A DNA stretch of 64,000 nucleotides from UBA5951 sp009936885 (GTDB taxonomy: Bacteria; Pseudomonadota; Alphaproteobacteria; Puniceispirillales; Puniceispirillaceae), in NCBI GenBank assembly GCA_937996625.1, contig CALKVA010000019.1, positions 41,557-105,556 on the forward strand, in the 5' to 3' direction. Below the pieces are notes generated by a model. It had not been told where the DNA came from, ran no database searches, and saw only the letters and a program-made list of their open reading frames with translations. The position numbers and the translations under genes are program-made. Of this stretch, positions 35,671-45,084 are shown piece by piece (within the stretch, counting starts at the first letter, position 1; the number at the start of each line of letters is the position of its first letter).

Positions 35671-36789
35671 ATGCCGTGGAATAATCAAGGTGGCGGAAAC
35701 GAAGGTGGACCATGGGGCGGAGGCTCTAATGGTGGAAAACAATGGGGTAATGGCGGAAAACAGCCAGGCCAACCTACACCTCCTGATTTGGATAAAATAA
35801 TTAATGATGCAAAACGTCGGTTTGGCGGTCTTGGTGGTTTTTCAAAAGGCGGTGGCTCTGGCAGGTTATTTTTAATCTTTCTGCTCATAGCAGCTATATT
35901 ATGGCTGGCAACTGGTTTTTACCGCGTTAATACTCAGCAGCAAGGTGTTGTTTTGCGTTTTGGCGAGTGGGTAAGAACATCCTCACCTGGTCTACATTAT
36001 CATCTTCCCTATCCTATTGAAACAGTACTCACACCAGAAGTAACCAGAGATAACAGATTAGAAGTTGGTTTTCGTGAAACAGCAGGGCGATCAAATAGCA
36101 AGCGTGATATTGCAGATGAAAGCCAGATGATTACCGGCGATGAAAACATCGTTGATATTGATTTCGTTGTGTTTTGGCGAATAGCAGATGCCGGTGAATA
36201 TTTATTTAATCTGGCTGACCCTGATGATACTATCAAGGTTGCTGCTGAAGCCGTGATGAGAGAGATAATTGGTCAGACCCCAATTCAGACAGCCCTTACA
36301 GAAGGTCGTCAGAATATTCAAGTTAATGTGAAAGAAAAATTACAAGATCTTCTTGATGAATATGTTGCGGGCATTAGGGTGCGAGAAGTACAACTTCTTG
36401 CTGTTGATCCCCCTGCCGATGTTATTGATGCCTTTAACGATGTGCAGCGTGCCAGACAAGATAGGGATAGGCTGAAAAACGAAGCAGAAGCGTTTCGAAA
36501 TGACGTCGTTCCAAGGGCGAGAGGTGAAGGAGCAAGGCTGATTGCAGAATCAGAGGCGTATCAGGCAGAAGTTGTAAACCGGGCAAAGGGTGACGCATCC
36601 CGATTTGACCAAGTATATAGCTCTTACTTGAAAAATAAAGATATCACGGTGGAGCGTATTTACATCGAAACAATGGAAAATATTTTCAGTAATGTTGAAA
36701 AAGTAATTATCGACGGCAATAGCGGAAATGGGGTTGTCCCCTACCTTCCACTAAAAGAGCTAAATCGTTCAACAGGTCAGGGGAATTAA
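35671..36789 (+). CDS. hflK: HflK, FtsH protease modulator subunit
   Basis: A 372-residue protein with a Gly/Asn-rich start (MPWNNQGGGNEGGPWGGG), one membrane helix at about residues 66-84 (LFLIFLLIAAILWLATGF), and an SPFH/Band 7 domain beginning VNTQQQGVVLRFGEW. HflK and HflC form a large membrane cage around FtsH that restrains its activity. The ATG is preceded by ACGGAGC. hflC follows 4 bp after the stop. Confidence 0.97.
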   Translation: MPWNNQGGGNEGGPWGGGSNGGKQWGNGGKQPGQPTPPDLDKIINDAKRRFGGLGGFSKGGGSGRLFLIFLLIAAILWLATGFYRVNTQQQGVVLRFGEWVRTSSPGLHYHLPYPIETVLTPEVTRDNRLEVGFRETAGRSNSKRDIADESQMITGDENIVDIDFVVFWRIADAGEYLFNLADPDDTIKVAAEAVMREIIGQTPIQTALTEGRQNIQVNVKEKLQDLLDEYVAGIRVREVQLLAVDPPADVIDAFNDVQRARQDRDRLKNEAEAFRNDVVPRARGEGARLIAESEAYQAEVVNRAKGDASRFDQVYSSYLKNKDITVERIYIETMENIFSNVEKVIIDGNSGNGVVPYLPLKELNRSTGQGN

Positions 36790-36793
36790 GATT

Positions 36794-37660
36794 ATGAATA
36801 TCAGAAACATTTCTATAGGTATTGCAACATTATTAATTTTTACGTTGATGTCCTCGCTATTTACGGTTGATCAAACAAAACAGGCACTTGTATTACAATT
36901 TGGGGAGCCAAAGCGTATTATTCAGGACCCTGGTCTTGCCATCAAAATGCCTTTTATTCAGGATGTTGAATATTATGAAAAACGAGTTTTATCTCTTATC
37001 CCGCAAGACGCAGAAGAGGTGATTCTTGCTGATCAGAAACGAATATTGGTTGATGCCTATGCGCGATACCGTATTGCCAACCCATTGCTGTTCTACCAAA
37101 CAGTAAGAAATGAGTTTGGTGCCAGAGCTCGATTGGAATCGATAATCGATTCGTCCGTAAGACGGGTTTTAGGTAGCGAGACACTTGCGTCCATCCTAAC
37201 TGGAATGCGAAATAATATTAATAATAGTATTCGCGATGAGGTTGAGGGATCTGTTACTTCGCTTGGGATTGAGATTATTGATGTTCGTTTGCGCAGAGCA
37301 GATTACCCAGAATCGACTAGCCAGAATATTTTTAACAGGATGAAGTCGGAGCGTGAGCGAGAAGCAAAAGAGTTTCGTGCAACAGGGGAGGAAGAGGCTC
37401 AGAAAATTAGAGCTGATGCAGAGAAAACCAGAACCGTTATTGTTGCTGAAGCGGCTCGTACATCACAGGAAAACAGAGGTCGCGGTGATAGTGAAGCGAT
37501 TGATATTTACGCTAATAGTTTTGGGCAAGACCCTGAGTTTTTCTCATTTTATAGGTCAATGGAAGCGTACCGTTCCGCGATTGGCGAGTCTGAGACTTCA
37601 ATGGTGCTAGCACCAGATTCGGAGTTCTTTAAATACTTTAAAAATAAAGCGGGTGAATAA
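36794..37660 (+). CDS. hflC: HflC, FtsH protease modulator subunit
   Basis: A 288-residue partner of HflK: an N-terminal membrane helix, then the SPFH domain starting VDQTKQALVLQFGEPKRI, and a long charged helix (SEREREAKEFRATGEEEAQKI) that forms the cage wall. The C-terminal FSFYRSMEAYR motif is typical. It belongs to an operon with hflK. The DUF2065 gene often found between hflC and degP is absent. Confidence 0.97.
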   Translation: MNIRNISIGIATLLIFTLMSSLFTVDQTKQALVLQFGEPKRIIQDPGLAIKMPFIQDVEYYEKRVLSLIPQDAEEVILADQKRILVDAYARYRIANPLLFYQTVRNEFGARARLESIIDSSVRRVLGSETLASILTGMRNNINNSIRDEVEGSVTSLGIEIIDVRLRRADYPESTSQNIFNRMKSEREREAKEFRATGEEEAQKIRADAEKTRTVIVAEAARTSQENRGRGDSEAIDIYANSFGQDPEFFSFYRSMEAYRSAIGESETSMVLAPDSEFFKYFKNKAGE

Positions 37661-37742
37661 TACAAAACTATTTGAGACGCCAAATTTTCACCATCTTTGC
37701 ACCATAAATCATTCACTTTTTGCTGGCTTCATTACACTTTGC

Positions 37743-37764
37743 CAGCCAAAAGGCTGATTTTTTT
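37743..37764 (+). terminator. terminator after hflKC, with a competing upstream hairpin
   Basis: CAGCC-AAAA-GGCTG (37743-37756) is followed by A and seven T, a standard intrinsic terminator. An alternative stem, GCTGGC (37722-37727) with GCCAGC (37741-37746), uses part of the same bases, so the two folds exclude each other. It lies 27 bp before the degP start. Confidence 0.75.
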
Positions 37765-37790
37765 GTTCAGATTGTTTTAAGGATTAGATA

Positions 37791-39311
37791 ATGAAGTTAG
37801 CTTTAAGCATTTTAGAGACTATACAGGAGGGTGGCCGCTGTCCTAAAAGTCCGTATTCTAGTAATAAAATATCGGTGATTGGCGCCTTACGTTCATTTTC
37901 AACTGGTTTGATATTTTGTCTTTCGATAGTGGTGGGTAGCGCCACTGCTCATGCACAAGAAAGACCGGATAGTTTTGCTGATTTGGCAGAACGCTTGCTT
38001 CCTTCTGTTGTGAATATCTCAACTGCGACATTGGTCGAAGGGGGGGGTGACTTTGATTTGCCGCAGTTTCCGGAGGGTTCTCCCTTCGAGGAATTTTTCA
38101 AGGAATTTAACGAGCGTCCAGGCGCACAGCGCGCTCAATCCCTTGGATCGGGCTTTATAACTGATGCAAGTGGCATTGTTATCACAAATAATCATGTGAT
38201 TGAAAACGCAGATGAGATTACGGTTATTCTATCAGATGAGACTGAGTTAAAAGCTGAGATAATTGGAAGAGATCCAAAAACCGATATTGCGGTACTCCGC
38301 ATTGAGCCAGGAGATAAAGAGCTTTCAGCTGTATCTTTTGGTGATTCAGATAGCCTGCGAGTAGGGGACTGGGTGATGGCTATTGGAAACCCGTTCGGAC
38401 TTGGCGGAACCGTTACAGCAGGCATTGTATCCGCACGGGGACGCGATATCGGCTCTGGCCCCTATGATGATTTTATCCAGACAGATGCCTCCATAAACAG
38501 AGGAAATTCAGGTGGGCCATTATTTGATTTAGAGGGTAATGTTATCGGAATAAATACCGCTATTTTTTCCCAATCTGGTGGCTCTGTTGGCATCGGCTTT
38601 GCTATTGCATCTAACCTTGCAGATGATACGGTCGACCAGCTTGTGGAGTTTGGCAGAACGCGCCGCGGATGGCTTGGTGTATTCATTCAGGAAATAACAG
38701 AGGATATTGCCGATAGTCTTGGACTAGAAGAGGCTGCGGGGGCACTTGTATCTGCTGTTACACCGGGCGGCCCCGCCGGAGATGCTGGGTTGGAACCTGG
38801 TGATACCATTATTGCATTTGATGGCAAAAAGATTAATAGCGTGAAAGATTTGCCGCGTATCGTGGCAGAAACAGCAGTAGATAAACAGGTGTCAGTTGAC
38901 ATTGTTCGTTCTGGTAAAAAATTATCTGTTGACGTGGTATTAGGTGAGTTAGAACAGGCTGAACAAAGCGGTGTGTTAACAGATAACAAGCCATCTGATG
39001 AGCCTACTGCAATTGGCTCTCTTGGGATCGCGCTTGCTAATATCTCGGACGAAATTATTGAGAAATATAACCTAGATGAAGAAGAAACAGGGGTTATTAT
39101 AACCGAAGTCCTAGAAGGAAGCCCTGCATCAAATATGAATATTCAGGAAGGTAATATTATCCGCCGTATCGGACAGCGCAAAGTTGATACTGTGGAGACA
39201 GTGTTATCTGAGGTTGAGCGTTTGCGTGATGCTGATCGAAGTGGGGTTCTTATGTTGATTGAATCGCAAGGGCGTAATAGGTTCGTACAACTACCATTCG
39301 TGGATAGATAA
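37791..39311 (+). CDS. Do-family periplasmic serine protease (DegP/DegQ-like)
   Basis: A 506-residue trypsin-fold protease with two PDZ domains. The catalytic triad is visible as TNNHVI (His), DPKTDIAVL (Asp) and GNSGGPLF (Ser). The PDZ domains start near RRGWLGVFIQEI and SLGIALANI. A signal peptide of unusual length (about 58 residues to AHAQ) precedes the mature N-terminus; the first part is not hydrophobic, so a later start may be used. It degrades or refolds damaged periplasmic proteins. It follows the hflKC terminator, so it is likely transcribed separately. Confidence 0.95.
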   Translation: MKLALSILETIQEGGRCPKSPYSSNKISVIGALRSFSTGLIFCLSIVVGSATAHAQERPDSFADLAERLLPSVVNISTATLVEGGGDFDLPQFPEGSPFEEFFKEFNERPGAQRAQSLGSGFITDASGIVITNNHVIENADEITVILSDETELKAEIIGRDPKTDIAVLRIEPGDKELSAVSFGDSDSLRVGDWVMAIGNPFGLGGTVTAGIVSARGRDIGSGPYDDFIQTDASINRGNSGGPLFDLEGNVIGINTAIFSQSGGSVGIGFAIASNLADDTVDQLVEFGRTRRGWLGVFIQEITEDIADSLGLEEAAGALVSAVTPGGPAGDAGLEPGDTIIAFDGKKINSVKDLPRIVAETAVDKQVSVDIVRSGKKLSVDVVLGELEQAEQSGVLTDNKPSDEPTAIGSLGIALANISDEIIEKYNLDEEETGVIITEVLEGSPASNMNIQEGNIIRRIGQRKVDTVETVLSEVERLRDADRSGVLMLIESQGRNRFVQLPFVDR

Positions 39312-39331
39312 ATTATTATAAAAAATACATA

Positions 39332-39362
39332 AAATAAGCAGCCTGTTTCAGGCTGTTTATTT
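39332..39362. terminator. bidirectional terminator between degP and serB
   Basis: AAATAAGCAGCCTG (39332-39345) pairs with CAGGCTGTTTATTT (39349-39362) around TTT, with one G-T wobble in 14 pairs. A-rich and T-rich ends serve both strands. It overlaps the serB stop codon by two bases. Confidence 0.8.
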
Positions 39363-40251
39363 ATGAAACAATATCGCCGATTGTATATCCTTGCAAAAAT
39401 AGTAAACCTGTAAGGTCAGTATAATTAAGCTGGGTTGTTATTTTATCTCTCAAAAGTTGTTTTCCCTCAAACGCAACGCCTAATCCAGCTGCTTGAAGCA
39501 TTTCTAGATCATTTGCACCATCACCAATGGCAGCAACATCCGCGCTTTTTAAGTTATGTTGCTTGCTGAGTTGGGTAAGGGCTTCTTTTTTTGCATGCAC
39601 CCCTAATATGGGCGGAATAACATTTCCTGTTAAATGCGAGTTTGCTATCTCAAGCCTGTTAGAGAACGACCCGTCAAAGCCAATTTTCTGGGCAATAGGG
39701 ATGGTAAGGAAGTCAAATCCGCCAGAGACAATATAGCAAAATGCGCCGCTTTTTTTCATGGTTGGCGCAAGCAAAGATGCTCCATTATTAAGATGCGTTT
39801 TTTCTATTATCTCTAATAAGATATCTTCTCTTATGCCTTTAAGCATCGCCACACGCTTCGTAATTGATTGGTTAAAATCAAGTTCTCCTCGCATTGATTG
39901 GCGGGTGATATTGGCAATCTCCTCTCCTATCCCGACTTTTGCGGCAATCTCGTCAAGAGACTCCCCTTTGATTAAGGTACTGTCCATATCAGCAAGAAGT
40001 AGTTTTTTACGTCTGTTTTTTTCACTGATCAAATTAATGTCTAATTGCATGGAATTTGCGATGTTACGAATGGATGAAACGGCACCCCAGTCAGTTTTTA
40101 AGAAGCATTCAACAGCCCATTGGTCATACTCACCTTCTGCAAGCCATGAATGCATCTGCATATCAACTGTTTTTATAAAGTGAGACAGTGTATTTTTTGT
40201 TTCAGGATTTTTAGATGATGTGGATATAAGGATAAGATCTTGCATGTCCAT
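39361..40251 (-). CDS. serB: phosphoserine phosphatase
   Basis: A 296-residue HAD-superfamily enzyme that makes serine from phosphoserine. The catalytic DMDSTLIKGESLDEIA holds the DxDxT nucleophile, SGGFDFLT the second motif, and AIGDGANDLEML the Mg-binding acidic pair. The N-terminal 90 residues are the extra domain seen in proteobacterial SerB. It is divergent from miaA with 5 bp between the two chosen starts, so the two promoters must overlap or lie inside genes. Confidence 0.96.
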   Translation of the reverse strand: MDMQDLILISTSSKNPETKNTLSHFIKTVDMQMHSWLAEGEYDQWAVECFLKTDWGAVSSIRNIANSMQLDINLISEKNRRKKLLLADMDSTLIKGESLDEIAAKVGIGEEIANITRQSMRGELDFNQSITKRVAMLKGIREDILLEIIEKTHLNNGASLLAPTMKKSGAFCYIVSGGFDFLTIPIAQKIGFDGSFSNRLEIANSHLTGNVIPPILGVHAKKEALTQLSKQHNLKSADVAAIGDGANDLEMLQAAGLGVAFEGKQLLRDKITTQLNYTDLTGLLFLQGYTIGDIVS

Positions 40252-40256
40252 GTCTC

Positions 40257-41219
40257 GTGTTTTATGTCGACAGTATGAGTGATATCAGTTCAAAAGATGT
40301 AAGCCAAAATATCCTTGTAATAGCTGGGCCAACCGCAAGCGGTAAGTCCGCAATTGCAATGGATATAGCTCAGAAATGTAACAGTGTCATCATTAACGCT
40401 GACTCAATGCAGGTTTATTCTGACTTGCAGATACTTACCGCACGTCCAACACACCAAGATATAGAAACAACGCCTCACGCATTATATGGTGTAATTGATG
40501 GTAGCAGGAGATGCAATGTTCGGCACTGGCTTGAGCTTGCTACTCGCGAAGTTGAAAAAGCAAGACTGCTTGGAAAATTGCCCATTTTAGTAGGTGGGAC
40601 TGGTCTGTATCTGAATGCTGCAAGACATGGTATCTCCCAGATTCCAGAAGTGTCTGAGGAAATACATAATAAAGCTGTAAGTTTGCATCAGGATATTGGA
40701 GCACGCTCATTTAAGGAACTACTTGAGCAAATTGATAGTCAAACTGCCTCTCGGCTGGCAGAAGGAGATAGCCAGCGACTAATAAGGGCAATGGAAGTTT
40801 ACTGGCAGACGAACACGCCCCTATCCTATTGGCAATCACATCCTTTAACGGGCGCGATTTCTGGAAATTTTATTCATGTAGCAAATCTGCCGCCTCGTCA
40901 ATTGATCTATAATTCTATTAATCAAAGAGTACATAAGATGATTGAGGAAGGTGCCCTTGATGAGGTCGGCGCACTAGTTGAACGCAAATTAGAACCTGCT
41001 CTGCCAGTAATGAAAGCGCTTGGTGTTCGGCAAATTGCTGCCTATCTTAAATCTGAATTAGCATTTGATTTGATGCTTGAGAGTATTGCTCAAGATACAA
41101 GGCATTATGCAAAACGCCAGTTTACCTGGTTCAAGAATAATTTTATATCGGAATTCACCAATAATGAGAAATATTCAAAAAGAATTATTTCAGAAATCTT
41201 TTCATTAATTCCCAGATAG
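40257..41219 (+). CDS. miaA: tRNA dimethylallyltransferase MiaA
   Basis: A 320-residue enzyme that puts an isopentenyl group on A37 of tRNAs reading UNN codons. GPTASGKSAIAMDIA is the P-loop, NADSMQVYSDL the substrate Asp motif, and LVGGTGLYLNA the DMAPP-side loop. The frame starts at GTG 40257, with an in-frame ATG at 40275 that may be the true start; neither has a clear ribosome-binding site. Confidence 0.97.
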   Translation: MFYVDSMSDISSKDVSQNILVIAGPTASGKSAIAMDIAQKCNSVIINADSMQVYSDLQILTARPTHQDIETTPHALYGVIDGSRRCNVRHWLELATREVEKARLLGKLPILVGGTGLYLNAARHGISQIPEVSEEIHNKAVSLHQDIGARSFKELLEQIDSQTASRLAEGDSQRLIRAMEVYWQTNTPLSYWQSHPLTGAISGNFIHVANLPPRQLIYNSINQRVHKMIEEGALDEVGALVERKLEPALPVMKALGVRQIAAYLKSELAFDLMLESIAQDTRHYAKRQFTWFKNNFISEFTNNEKYSKRIISEIFSLIPR

Positions 41220-41222
41220 GGG

Positions 41223-41252
41223 TTGACAAACATTCAACCTGATCTTAGGAAT
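41223..41252 (+). promoter_or_regulatory. candidate sigma70 promoter of ilvB
   Basis: TTGACA at 41223-41228 is a perfect -35 element; 17 bp later TAGGAA is a weak -10. It overlaps the miaA end and is 93 bp before ilvB, just upstream of the possible leader ORF at 41275. Confidence 0.4.
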
Positions 41253-41274
41253 ATGGCAGATTAACAGGTGTTTA

Positions 41275-41313
41275 ATGCTGATTACATTGGCTTATTTGTC
41301 TGTTTGTAAATGA
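41275..41313 (+). CDS. possible ilvB leader peptide (12 aa)
   Basis: ATG at 41275 preceded by CAGGTG opens a 12-codon frame encoding MLITLAYLSVCK, with three Leu, one Ile and one Val. It lies 30 bp before ilvB. This is the right place for an attenuation leader, but no terminator hairpin is seen between it and ilvB, so it may be a chance ORF. Confidence 0.25.
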   Translation: MLITLAYLSVCK

Positions 41314-41343
41314 AATCATGATAAGATAAAGTGTTGGTACCAG

Positions 41344-43131
41344 ATGGCAGATAAACAACCAAAATATAAAATACAGCAAATTCCAGGCGCAGACTTATTG
41401 CTTAAATGTCTAGAAGATCAGAATGTAGAGGTGATTTTCGGTTATCCTGGTGGTGCTGTTTTACCCATTTATGATGCGTTATTTAAAAATAACAGAATTA
41501 AACATATTCTGGTCCGACATGAGCAGGCAGCAGTTCATGCAGCTGAGGGTTATGCACGGTCAACGGGAAAAATCGGTGTGGTGCTTGTAACATCTGGTCC
41601 TGGTGCAACAAATGCTGTGACCGGATTAACAGATGCGCTTATGGATTCTGTTCCTGTTGTGTGTTTAACAGGTCAGGTACCAACCCACCTTGTGGGAACA
41701 GATGCGTTTCAGGAAGCAGATACAACTGGCATCACACGCCAGTGCACAAAACATAACTATCTTGTAACGAAATCAGCTGACCTACAGCTTGTCGTATCAG
41801 AGGCATTTCACGTAGCTAGGACAGGACGTCCAGGGCCTGTGCTTATTGATTTGCCAAAAGATATTCTAATGTTGGATGCGCCTTATTCTAATTCACCAGA
41901 AATACGCGAAGAAGCAACAAAGAGATATTACCCACAGATAAATCCTGATCCAAAATCGATAAAAGAGGCTGTTCGGATTCTTAAAAAAGCTAAAAGACCT
42001 ATTATCTATGGTGGTGGCGGTCTCATTAATAGTGGACCTGATGCATCTGAGAAGCTTGGAAAACTTGTTAAAATGACAGGCTGGCCTACAACCCTTACAT
42101 TAATGGGTCTTGGGGCGTTACCTGCTGAAGATAGTCACTTTTTGGGTATGCTTGGAATGCATGGAACATATGAAGCTAACTTGGCAATGTATAATTGTGA
42201 TGTGATGCTGAATATTGGCGCAAGGTTTGATGATAGGGTAACTGGAAAATTATCTGAGTTTTCTCCTCAGTCTCAGAAAATTCATATTGATATTGATGCC
42301 TCTTCTATTAATAAAAATATTCAGGTTGATGTTGGTATCATTGGCGATGCTGGAATTGTACTTGATGCTCTAATCGCAGAAATGAAGGCACAATCTTTCG
42401 AGCCAAATGCGGCCCCACTTGCAAAATGGTGGCAGCAGATAAATGAATGGCGTTCAAAAAAATGCCTTGGATACAAGCAGATTAGTCAAGTGATAAAGCC
42501 ACAATACGCTTTAGAGAGGCTGTATCAGATGACCAAAGATAGGGATACTTACGTTACAACCGAGGTAGGGCAGCATCAGATGTGGGCCGCACAATATTTT
42601 GGCTTTAATAAGCCAAATAGGTGGATGACATCTGGCGGACTTGGCACAATGGGGTATGGCCTGCCAGCCGCTATGGGGGTTCAAGTTGCACATCCTGACT
42701 CGCTTGTAATTGATGTTTCAGGCGAGGGATCATTCATGATGAACATGCAGGAATTATCTACGATCGCACAGTATGATCTGCCTGTTAAGATATTTATATT
42801 GAATAACGAATGGTTAGGAATGGTTCGCCAATGGCAAGAGCTTATTCATGGTGGGAGATACTCTCAAAGCTATTCTTCTTCTCTGCCTGATTTTGTTAAA
42901 TTAGCTGATACCTTTGGCATGACAGGGTTTGTGGCTGATACAGCCTCTGGCTTAGATGATGTGATAACCCAAATGCTTGACACAAATGGGCCTGTTATTG
43001 CAGATATTCGTATTGAAAAAGAGGAAAACTGTTTCCCAATGATACCATCAGGGGCGGCCCATAATGAGATGATATTAGGGCCTGACGACCAAGATGGTGC
43101 TATTTCAGATTCAGGAAAGATTCTCGTTTAA
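41344..43131 (+). CDS. ilvB: acetolactate synthase large subunit
   Basis: A 595-residue ThDP enzyme that starts valine, leucine and isoleucine synthesis. It has VIFGYPGGAVLPIYD near residues 34-48 (with the catalytic Glu in RHEQAAVHAAEGYAR), the FAD-binding centre and the ThDP-binding GEGSF...ILNN segment. The usual GDG of the ThDP motif is GEG here. The ilvN gene follows 86 bp later. The product is cytosolic and normally feedback-regulated through IlvN. Confidence 0.97.
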   Translation: MADKQPKYKIQQIPGADLLLKCLEDQNVEVIFGYPGGAVLPIYDALFKNNRIKHILVRHEQAAVHAAEGYARSTGKIGVVLVTSGPGATNAVTGLTDALMDSVPVVCLTGQVPTHLVGTDAFQEADTTGITRQCTKHNYLVTKSADLQLVVSEAFHVARTGRPGPVLIDLPKDILMLDAPYSNSPEIREEATKRYYPQINPDPKSIKEAVRILKKAKRPIIYGGGGLINSGPDASEKLGKLVKMTGWPTTLTLMGLGALPAEDSHFLGMLGMHGTYEANLAMYNCDVMLNIGARFDDRVTGKLSEFSPQSQKIHIDIDASSINKNIQVDVGIIGDAGIVLDALIAEMKAQSFEPNAAPLAKWWQQINEWRSKKCLGYKQISQVIKPQYALERLYQMTKDRDTYVTTEVGQHQMWAAQYFGFNKPNRWMTSGGLGTMGYGLPAAMGVQVAHPDSLVIDVSGEGSFMMNMQELSTIAQYDLPVKIFILNNEWLGMVRQWQELIHGGRYSQSYSSSLPDFVKLADTFGMTGFVADTASGLDDVITQMLDTNGPVIADIRIEKEENCFPMIPSGAAHNEMILGPDDQDGAISDSGKILV

Positions 43132-43217
43132 GGAATAGCTGTCAGCGAGTGAATTATCGTGAGTGCCTAATCAGTTTTACGAGATTTTCTGACAGCATGA
43201 TAAAGGAATAACAATAG

Positions 43218-43739
43218 ATGTTAGATACCCAAAAAATCGAAAGCCACACCTTATCCGTGCTTGTTGATGACGAACCAGGCGTGCTTGCTCGTGTTGTAGG
43301 GCTGTTTTCTGGCCGTGGCTACAATATTGAAAGTCTGACAGTTTCAGTTGTGGATAAAAAGAAAAAAACATCCAGAATTTCAGTTGTAACAACTGGAACA
43401 CCTCAAGTCATAAACCTGATACAACAGCTATTATCAAGGCTAATTCCTGTCCATAAGGTAGAGGATCTCAGCAATGGGCCTCCGCATGTAGAACGTGAGC
43501 TAGCGCTGGTAAAAATCGTTAATAAGGGGGATAGCCGAATTGAGGCACTTCGTATTGCGGATAGTTTTAGAGCACGTATTTTAGACAGCTCTCTTAATAG
43601 TTTTGTATTTGAAGTAACAGGTGCAACTGACAAAGTATCCGCCTTTGTTGACCTAATGGAATCTCTTGGTAAAGTAGAAGTTGCAAGAACTGGAATTTGT
43701 GGTATCACCCGTGGAAATAAAATTGATCTTGCGGACTGA
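43218..43739 (+). CDS. ilvN: acetolactate synthase small (regulatory) subunit
   Basis: A 173-residue protein. The N-terminal ACT domain reads LSVLVDDEPGVLARVVGLFSGRGYNIESLTV, where valine binds in family members, and a second ACT-like C-terminal domain follows. It activates and confers feedback inhibition on IlvB. GGAATAAC lies upstream of the ATG. It belongs to the ilvBNC unit. Confidence 0.97.
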   Translation: MLDTQKIESHTLSVLVDDEPGVLARVVGLFSGRGYNIESLTVSVVDKKKKTSRISVVTTGTPQVINLIQQLLSRLIPVHKVEDLSNGPPHVERELALVKIVNKGDSRIEALRIADSFRARILDSSLNSFVFEVTGATDKVSAFVDLMESLGKVEVARTGICGITRGNKIDLAD

Positions 43740-43850
43740 TATTTTCAAACTATGGTGCCCTAATTAAATCGTGGTTCTGCTATTAGAGAAGGCCTTAAAT
43801 TGGCCATTTTCTATCTGTATCGTTTTTAAATATATAATAAGGAGAGACAA

Positions 43851-44870
43851 ATGCGCGTTTATTATGATCAGGATGCCGACCTAGGGCTGATAAAATCAAA
43901 GAAAGTTGTTATCGTAGGATACGGATCCCAAGGTCATGCGCATGCAGCAAATCTTAAAGATAGCGGAATTACAGAAGTCACTGTTGCCCTTCGTGAGGGC
44001 TCTACCTCCGCTGCAAAGGCAGAGGCTGCAGGTTTTAAAGTAATGTCAGTTGCGCAGGCATCTGCATGGGGTGATGTGATAATGATGCTGACCCCAGATG
44101 AGCTGCAGGCTGAAATTTATTCAGGCGAAATAGCTGATAATATTCGCCCTGGTGCTGCCCTTGCATTTGCACATGGCTTAAATGTGCACTTTAATCTGAT
44201 TGAACCAAGAAGTGACGTTGATGTCTTTATGGTTGCACCAAAAGGCCCAGGGCATACTGTTAGAAGTGAATATGTGCGCGGCGGCGGAGTGCCATGCCTT
44301 ATTGCTATTCATCAAGACGCATCTGGTAATGCCCATGATATTGGTCTGTCTTATGCCTCTGGGGTTGGCGGTGGCCGCTCTGGGATTATTGAGACTACTT
44401 TCCAAGAGGAATGTGAAACTGATTTATTTGGTGAGCAGGCTGTATTATGTGGCGGATTAGTAGAGCTTATCAGGGCTGGGTTTGAGACCTTAACAGAAGC
44501 AGGATATGCGCCTGAGATGGCTTATTTTGAATGTCTGCATGAAGTAAAACTGATAGTTGACCTTATTTATGAGGGAGGCATTGCAAATATGAATTATTCA
44601 ATATCCAACACAGCTGAATATGGTGAGTATGTAACGGGTCCAAGAATCGTTACTTCTGAGACTAAGGCAGAGATGAAGCGCGTACTAGAAGATATTCAAT
44701 CAGGAAGATTTACTCGTGATTGGATGCTTGAGAATAAGGCCCATCAGTCGAGTTTTAAAGCAACGCGCCGTCGTAATTCAGAGCATGCAATTGAGCAGGT
44801 GGGTGGGCGTCTTCGCGCAATGATGCCTTGGATTGGTGCTAATCGTCTGGTTGATAAAGATAAAAATTAA
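43851..44870 (+). CDS. ilvC: ketol-acid reductoisomerase
   Basis: A 339-residue class I enzyme that converts acetolactate or acetohydroxybutyrate to dihydroxy acids with NADPH. GYGSQGHAHAANLKDSG near residues 24-40 binds the cofactor, and the C-terminal knot domain carries ETDLFGEQAVLCGG and AYFECLHEVKLIVDLIYEGG with the Mg ligands. The start has a strong AAGGAG 8 bp upstream. A terminator follows the stop. Confidence 0.98.
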   Translation: MRVYYDQDADLGLIKSKKVVIVGYGSQGHAHAANLKDSGITEVTVALREGSTSAAKAEAAGFKVMSVAQASAWGDVIMMLTPDELQAEIYSGEIADNIRPGAALAFAHGLNVHFNLIEPRSDVDVFMVAPKGPGHTVRSEYVRGGGVPCLIAIHQDASGNAHDIGLSYASGVGGGRSGIIETTFQEECETDLFGEQAVLCGGLVELIRAGFETLTEAGYAPEMAYFECLHEVKLIVDLIYEGGIANMNYSISNTAEYGEYVTGPRIVTSETKAEMKRVLEDIQSGRFTRDWMLENKAHQSSFKATRRRNSEHAIEQVGGRLRAMMPWIGANRLVDKDKN

Positions 44871-44878
44871 TGACAGGC

Positions 44879-44907
44879 AGGGGTATAATACTAGCACCCT
44901 TTTTTTG
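44879..44907 (+). terminator. intrinsic terminator after ilvC
   Basis: AGGGGT (44879-44884) pairs with ACCCTT (44896-44901), including one G-T pair, and continues into a run of T to 44907. It closes the ilvBNC unit. Confidence 0.65.
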
Positions 44908-45084
44908 GTTGGATTAATAGGCGATAATTTTTCAACAATTAGATAATGATTGCAACAAATAAAAAGATAATTAAATAAGATAATGGCCGTAAATGTGGTA
45001 CAACACTTTTTTTTGTTAAATTGTCAATGAACACGTCGTTGTAATATCGTTAGGTAAAACTCTTTTTATAAAGGACATTGATAG

